Origin: Deltaproteobacteria bacterium
GTDB lineage: Bacteria; Desulfobacterota; Desulfuromonadia; Geobacterales; Pseudopelobacteraceae
DNA length: 16,733 bases
Direction: 5' to 3'
Assembly: GCA_030654645.1 (NCBI GenBank)
Contig: JAURXC010000213.1
Location: forward strand, 1-16,733
In this document: one piece after another, positions 12,723-16,733 of the stretch
Layout of the letters: the number at the start of each line of letters is the position of its first letter
Numbering within the stretch: the first letter of the stretch is position 1
The notes under the pieces: model-generated
What the model was told of the DNA's origin: nothing
Database searches by the model: none
What the model saw: the letters and a program-made list of their open reading frames with translations, nothing else
Program-made: the position numbers and the translations under genes

Positions 12723-14297
12723 ATGCCTTTTATCTATCGTAATCTCATCCTCACTCCAGGTGACAGCGAAGAGTCTCTGCCGGAAATCCTGGCTGCAAAC
12801 CTGGCGGTACCGGTCACTGCCCTGAGTAACGTTCGCATTATCCGCAAAGCGGTAGATGCCAGGAAAAAACAGAATATCAAGCTGGTCTACACCCTCTCTT
12901 TCGAAGCCGGCAATGCCCTGCAAAAAAAGGTCGCCGGCAACCCGTCGCTGGAATGGCAGCCTGCCAATGAACCGCAACCGATATCAAAGGTACATTCGCA
13001 AAAACGTGTCGTAATAGTCGGCAGTGGCCCGGCCGGCCTGTTTGCCGCACTGCGGCTGGCACAGCATGGTTTGTGCGCCACGATCATCGAACGTGGAGAA
13101 CCGGTAGAATTGAGGGCGCTGGCGGTTCAGCGTTTCTGGAAAGACGGCGTCCTTGATCCGGAGAGCAATGTTCAGTTCGGCGAAGGAGGTGCGGGAACTT
13201 TTTCCGATGGCAAGCTGACCTGCAGATCCAAAGACGGTCTAGTACCCTGGGTTCTCGAACAGCTGGTTGCCTTTGGCGCCCAGCCCGAGGTGCGCTATCT
13301 GGCCAAGCCCCATATCGGCACCGACCGGCTCAGGACCGTTATCAGCGCCATACGTCAGCACCTGCTTGATCTGGGATTCACGATCCGTTTCGGCTGCCGT
13401 ATGACCGACATGAATTCAGCTGACGACAGACTTGTTTCACTGACTGTCAACGGCAACGAGGAGCTGCCATGCGATCACCTGATCCTGGCAACCGGACACA
13501 GCGCCCGCGATACCTACGAACTGCTTGAACAACGCCAGGTTGCCCTGCAGAGAAAACCGTTCGCGATGGGGTTGCGGGTGGAACACCCGCAGGAACTGAT
13601 TGACCGCATCCAGTATGGCGCCTCCAGGCATCCGGCCCTGCCGGTGGCCGACTATGCGGTGACCTGGAACAACAGCAACGGGCGTAGCGCCTATTCGTTC
13701 TGCATGTGTCCGGGCGGCATTGTCGTGGCGGGATCGTCCGAAGAGGGTGGCGTCGTTACCAATGGGATGAGCGGCCAGTTGCGCAACTCTCCCTTTGCCA
13801 ACAGCGCGCTGGTGGTAAATGTTCGTGAAGACGATTTTGACGGGACCGGCCCTTTGGCGGGTGTACGACTTCAGCGCAAATGGGAGAGGCACGCGTATAC
13901 GGCCGGTGGCGGCGGATACCATGCTCCGGCCCAGAACATGCTGGATTTTCTGAGGCTTCCCGGAAAAACAGCGGTCAATGCCAGCTATCGCCCCGGCATC
14001 CGGGAAACCGATCTGGGCATGGTGCTTCCAGCGTTCATCATCGATACGTTGCGGGAAGGAATTGTCGATTTCGGCAGGAGATTGAAGGGCTTCGTGACCG
14101 CGGAAGCGACCCTGGTCGGTATCGAGTCCCGCACCTCGGCGCCGGTGCGGATTCTGCGCGACACAAACGGCGAATCCCTGACAATCAAAGGTCTCTACCC
14201 TACCGGTGAGGGCGCCGGATATGCCGGAGGCATCATGAGCTCCGCCGTAGACGGCATCAAAATAGCCGACATCATCGCCGGACGCCTGTCAGATTAA
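12723..14297 (+). CDS. FAD-dependent dehydrogenase-like protein (COG2509 type)
   Basis: The 524-residue protein resembles uncharacterised COG2509 FAD-dependent dehydrogenases. An N-terminal small domain (about 1-90) is followed by the FAD-binding Rossmann motif VVIVGSGPAGLFAALRLAQHG (97-117, core GSGPAG). FGEGGAGTFSDGKLTCR (152-168) is the family hallmark. LILATGHSARD lies mid-protein, and YPTGEGAGYAGGI near the C-terminus closes the FAD site. It should be a cytosolic flavoprotein; substrate and acceptor are unknown. No convincing ribosome site lies before ATG 12723, 10 bases after the receiver gene stop, so translation may be coupled. Its stop TAA overlaps the converging hemerythrin stop in TTAA (14294-14297). 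Confidence 0.9.
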   Translation: MPFIYRNLILTPGDSEESLPEILAANLAVPVTALSNVRIIRKAVDARKKQNIKLVYTLSFEAGNALQKKVAGNPSLEWQPANEPQPISKVHSQKRVVIVGSGPAGLFAALRLAQHGLCATIIERGEPVELRALAVQRFWKDGVLDPESNVQFGEGGAGTFSDGKLTCRSKDGLVPWVLEQLVAFGAQPEVRYLAKPHIGTDRLRTVISAIRQHLLDLGFTIRFGCRMTDMNSADDRLVSLTVNGNEELPCDHLILATGHSARDTYELLEQRQVALQRKPFAMGLRVEHPQELIDRIQYGASRHPALPVADYAVTWNNSNGRSAYSFCMCPGGIVVAGSSEEGGVVTNGMSGQLRNSPFANSALVVNVREDDFDGTGPLAGVRLQRKWERHAYTAGGGGYHAPAQNMLDFLRLPGKTAVNASYRPGIRETDLGMVLPAFIIDTLREGIVDFGRRLKGFVTAEATLVGIESRTSAPVRILRDTNGESLTIKGLYPTGEGAGYAGGIMSSAVDGIKIADIIAGRLSD

Positions 14298-14701
14298 ACT
14301 TCCCCTCTCTGCTTCCGCATGTGGCGGCTGTAACTCTGGTCGGTTCCCTTGATGTGGCACACCAGCCAGTCAACCAGAAAATCCAGAATTGTCTCACTCA
14401 TCCGGTGTCCGTCGATAAATTCAACCTGGATATTCCTCAGCCTTTCGACAAACTGGTCGTGTTCCTTGCGGTGCGAGGCAAGTCCGGGATAGCTGCAGGC
14501 CAGCATCAGTTGTTCTTCTGCGGTAAAATGCTCCGAGACATAAGTGATCAACTTCCAGATCACATCACCGACCGCCTCTGCCCCGTCGCCCCGCAAAACC
14601 GAATCATTCAATTCATTCACCCAGACAAAAAGCGCCTTGTGCTGCTCGTCAATAACCGGGATACCCAACTCTATACTGCTATCCCACTCGAATTTTGCCA
14701 T
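14294..14701 (-). CDS. Bacteriohemerythrin
   Basis: The 135-residue protein is a single hemerythrin domain, a di-iron four-helix bundle that binds oxygen (and possibly NO) and may store or sense it. All seven expected iron ligands are readable: H21 (DEQHK), H58 (EHF), E62 (AEEQ), H77 and H81 (HRKEH), H116 (CHIKGTD) and D121. C115 beside ligand H116 is unremarkable. GAGGTG lies about eight bases before the ATG. It is 11 bases downstream of the M16-like gene, so it is probably the last gene of that operon. Hemerythrins are common in microaerophiles and in anaerobes such as Geobacter. Confidence 0.95.
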   Translation of the reverse strand: MAKFEWDSSIELGIPVIDEQHKALFVWVNELNDSVLRGDGAEAVGDVIWKLITYVSEHFTAEEQLMLACSYPGLASHRKEHDQFVERLRNIQVEFIDGHRMSETILDFLVDWLVCHIKGTDQSYSRHMRKQRGEV

Positions 14702-14712
14702 GCCTGATCACC

Positions 14713-16140
14713 TCACTCCGGATAATTCAGCTTAAGGTCCAAAGTCCTCACAACTCCCAGCGAAGAGAGCGGACCATCGAATTTTGAAGCATCACCAACC
14801 ACCACCAGCTTGAAAGCCTCCGGGTTCAGATATTTTCTGGCCGCATTCAGCACGTCTTCCTTGGTTACCATGGCAATATTGTCGCGATACTTGTCCAGGT
14901 AATTATCAGGATAGCCGTAGTACTCCAACCTGGCACGCTGGGAAACAATAATTGCCGGGCTGGTAAATCCGAACATGAAAGAATTGATCATGAACTCCCT
15001 GGCCGTCTTCAACTCCTGATCACTGACCGGTTCCCTGGTCATACGGGTGATAATTTCCTTTATCAGTCCGATGGTCTTGATGGTTGATTCGGCCTTGGTT
15101 TCAGTTTCGGCGATAAAACTGCCGGTGAAGCGCCGGCCGATATCGAAATGGCTGCCGACATTGTATGCCAGTCCCCGGTTGGTGCGAATTTCCGTCGTCA
15201 GGCGCGAAGTAAAGCTGCCGCCAAGTACGTAATCAAGAATCCGCACTGCGTAGATGTCGGGGCTGTCCTTGGTCAACCCCAGATGCCCCATGCGGATCAC
15301 GGTCTGGTTGACGTCCTTTTTGGCGTATATCACTTCCGGCCGTGACAGCGATTGCGGTTGCGGAATCATCGGCACAGACTGCGCTGATTTCTTTGAAGAG
15401 TGCCCGAAAACGGCATTAAGTTCCTTGAGCAGCGCTGTCCGGTCGAAATCACCGGCAACGGTCAGTATCATGTTGTCGAGCCGGAAAAAACGACCGTGGA
15501 AATCAAGCATGTCCTGACGTGTGATCGAAGCAATCGAATCAAATGTGGCAACCGAACCCAGCGGATGCCCGGCATAGATGGCCCGGCCGATTTCGCGCCC
15601 GGCGATTTCCTTGGGATCGTCATTCTGCCTTCTCAGCCCCTCAATGGCCTGATTGCGGGCAATTTCTATCCGCTTTTCACTGAAATCGGGACTGAGCAGC
15701 ACATCACTGAAGATCCTGAGGGTTCGATCAAGGTTTTTTGTCAGCGATGTCAGGGAAACAGTGCCCATGTCGATGCCGATTCCGCTTTCAACGGCCGACG
15801 CCATGAATTCAAGTTCGTCGTCCATCTTCTCCGGCGTAAGTCCGCCGGCTCCGCCGCTACGCATGAGCATCCCGGTCATGCCGGCCAGCCCGGATTTACT
15901 GCTTGGTTCATAGACCGAGCCGGTACGTACCATGGCGGTCATGTTGATAATCGGCAACTCCGTATCGCGCAGCAGATAGACCGGCATTCCGCATTCAAGA
16001 ACGACGCGTTCAGCCTGCGGAATCTCGAAACGCAGCTCGGGAAAGCTCATGTTGCGCGGATCGGCCTTTGGCAGCTCTCCGGCGAATGTTGCAGTAATTG
16101 AAACGATGACCAGCAGCAGGGAGATAATCAGACGCCTCAT
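14713..16140 (-). CDS. M16-family peptidase-like protein lacking the zinc motif
   Basis: The 475-residue protein has a Sec signal peptide (1-20, cleavage after FA) and is probably periplasmic. The N-terminal M16 domain (about 40-230) keeps the fold, but where active members have HxxEH it reads GLAGMTGML (84-92), so the zinc-binding residues are missing. The C-terminal M16 domain (about 265-475) keeps the R322/Y326 pair in TNRGLAYNVG, which in active heterodimers helps bind substrate on the catalytic partner. It is therefore the non-catalytic subunit of an M16B pair, and the partner is the overlapping upstream gene. The ATG overlaps the upstream stop as ATGA (16137-16140), so translation is coupled. 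Confidence 0.92.
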   Translation of the reverse strand: MRRLIISLLLVIVSITATFAGELPKADPRNMSFPELRFEIPQAERVVLECGMPVYLLRDTELPIINMTAMVRTGSVYEPSSKSGLAGMTGMLMRSGGAGGLTPEKMDDELEFMASAVESGIGIDMGTVSLTSLTKNLDRTLRIFSDVLLSPDFSEKRIEIARNQAIEGLRRQNDDPKEIAGREIGRAIYAGHPLGSVATFDSIASITRQDMLDFHGRFFRLDNMILTVAGDFDRTALLKELNAVFGHSSKKSAQSVPMIPQPQSLSRPEVIYAKKDVNQTVIRMGHLGLTKDSPDIYAVRILDYVLGGSFTSRLTTEIRTNRGLAYNVGSHFDIGRRFTGSFIAETETKAESTIKTIGLIKEIITRMTREPVSDQELKTAREFMINSFMFGFTSPAIIVSQRARLEYYGYPDNYLDKYRDNIAMVTKEDVLNAARKYLNPEAFKLVVVGDASKFDGPLSSLGVVRTLDLKLNYPE

Positions 16141-16733
16141 TTACCGTTACCTCCCTTTTTTGTGATAAATCCGACCATGCGGTTCTCGCGGGTGAAGTAT
16201 TCCCGGGCTACCCGCTGGATATCGGCCGGGGTAATCTTTGTGACCCTGGCTCGGTATTCGGTCATGTAGCGCCAGTTGCCGGCCACCGCCTCGTATTCGG
16301 TCAGGTTGCGGGCCAGCCCGCCGTTGGTCCCCATGCGGCGGGCCTCTTCATACTCGATCTTGTTGAGGATGCGCTGCAGGTCACGGGCGCTGACCGGCTC
16401 GGTCTTCAACAGCTCCAGCTCAGCCAGGATGGCGGCTTCGACATCGCCGACCGTATGCGGCGTCCTGGGAGTGGCGCCGATCACGAACAGTCCGGGAAAC
16501 CGGCTCCCCGGCGCATCAAAGGTCCCGATATCCGCGGCAATCTGCTTTTCCACCACCAGCTTCTTGTAGAAGCGTGACGTGCGTCCGCTGCCCAGGACCA
16601 TGTTGATCATGTCAAAAACATAATCATCCTCAGCCAGGATGGCCGGTTTATGAAAGCCGATCATCAGGGTCGGCTCCGCTTCGGCAAGAAGCTCTATACG
16701 CCGCTCACCGGCCTGTTTCGGCTCTTCGGCGGT
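16137..16733 (-). CDS. M16-family peptidase, C-terminal part (cut by window end)
   Basis: The frame is open to the window edge and continues beyond it, so the N-terminal half, including any HxxEH motif, is outside. The visible 198 residues are the C-terminal M16 domain: EPTLMIGFHKPA (about residues 21-32 of the visible part), then VLGSGRTSRFYKKLVVEKQIAADIG, the expected fold and LGSG motif. No internal start is supported, and ATG 16664 only falls inside the conserved block. It ends with ATGA overlapping the non-catalytic M16 gene. Paired M16B proteins in this order are usual in proteobacteria, which predicts an active zinc site upstream; that is inference. Confidence 0.9.
   Translation of the reverse strand, partial: TAEEPKQAGERRIELLAEAEPTLMIGFHKPAILAEDDYVFDMINMVLGSGRTSRFYKKLVVEKQIAADIGTFDAPGSRFPGLFVIGATPRTPHTVGDVEAAILAELELLKTEPVSARDLQRILNKIEYEEARRMGTNGGLARNLTEYEAVAGNWRYMTEYRARVTKITPADIQRVAREYFTRENRMVGFITKKGGNGK

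Noticed and set aside
13437..13922. Open minus-strand frame opposite the FAD protein
   Set aside because: It is a shadow of a well-supported flavoprotein and has no recognisable features.
15400..16101. Open plus-strand frame of 233 codons opposite the M16-like gene
   Set aside because: The opposite strand carries a full M16-type protein with signal peptide and coupled start; this frame shows no domain or start signal.
1..16733. CRISPR arrays, tRNA or rRNA genes, insertion sequences, prophage or defence genes
   Set aside because: No repeat-spacer pattern, cloverleaf, transposase or phage protein was seen on either strand.

Overview
The window looks like chromosomal DNA from a Geobacter-like deltaproteobacterium (Desulfuromonadales/Geobacterales). 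This is inferred from gene content: a class I succinyl-CoA:acetate CoA-transferase of the kind used in acetate-oxidising TCA metabolism, DUF4388 and Roadblock proteins, a bacteriohemerythrin, many phosphorelay proteins, a sigma-54-type promoter, and sigma-70 promoters with clear TTGACA boxes. It reads as ordinary core chromosome. I saw no tRNA, rRNA, CRISPR array, insertion sequence or phage gene.

Layout. 1-1000: a small secreted or membrane protein (minus) behind a good sigma-54-like promoter, a 347-base AT-rich gap, and a small membrane protein with a zinc ribbon (plus), ending at a bidirectional terminator. 1002-2408 (minus): a two-gene operon of Roadblock/LC7 proteins, DUF4388-Roadblock then Roadblock plus an unrecognised C-terminal domain. 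2521-4346 (minus): the CoA-transferase with its own promoter, a leader of about 140 bases and a strong terminator. 4371-4834: a Dabb-family protein (minus) and a control region shared with the next gene. 4835-6246: a cytidylate-kinase-like protein (plus) converging on an Smr-domain protein (minus). 6249-7133 (minus): an OmpA-domain lipoprotein that forms an operon with the Smr gene. 7328-9983 (plus): a PfkB sugar kinase, a TPR lipoprotein and a RodZ-like HTH/membrane protein. 9984-10145: a gap with a possible degenerate riboswitch-like element and a promoter. 10146-14297 (plus): receiver protein, universal stress protein, receiver-histidine kinase, second receiver protein and a COG2509 FAD protein, probably co-transcribed. 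14294-16733 (minus): two M16 peptidase-family genes (the upstream one cut by the window edge) and a bacteriohemerythrin.

How the genes work together. The most coherent regulatory unit is 10146-12712. It has three receiver domains and one soluble histidine kinase around a UspA protein, and no DNA-binding or enzymatic output domain, so its output must lie elsewhere or act by protein contact. The two M16 genes look like a catalytic/non-catalytic pair; the downstream member lacks the zinc motif. The two Roadblock proteins are likely partners in a small-GTPase or scaffold module, but no GTPase gene is present here.

Start sites. Several genes can be read further upstream from a TTG. In three cases (7268, 10086 and, more weakly, 491) that TTG is the start of a promoter -35 box. 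For the Dabb gene the longer ATG reading begins inside a promoter. I therefore chose the internal starts that have Shine-Dalgarno sequences. Promoter and operator calls were made by eye.
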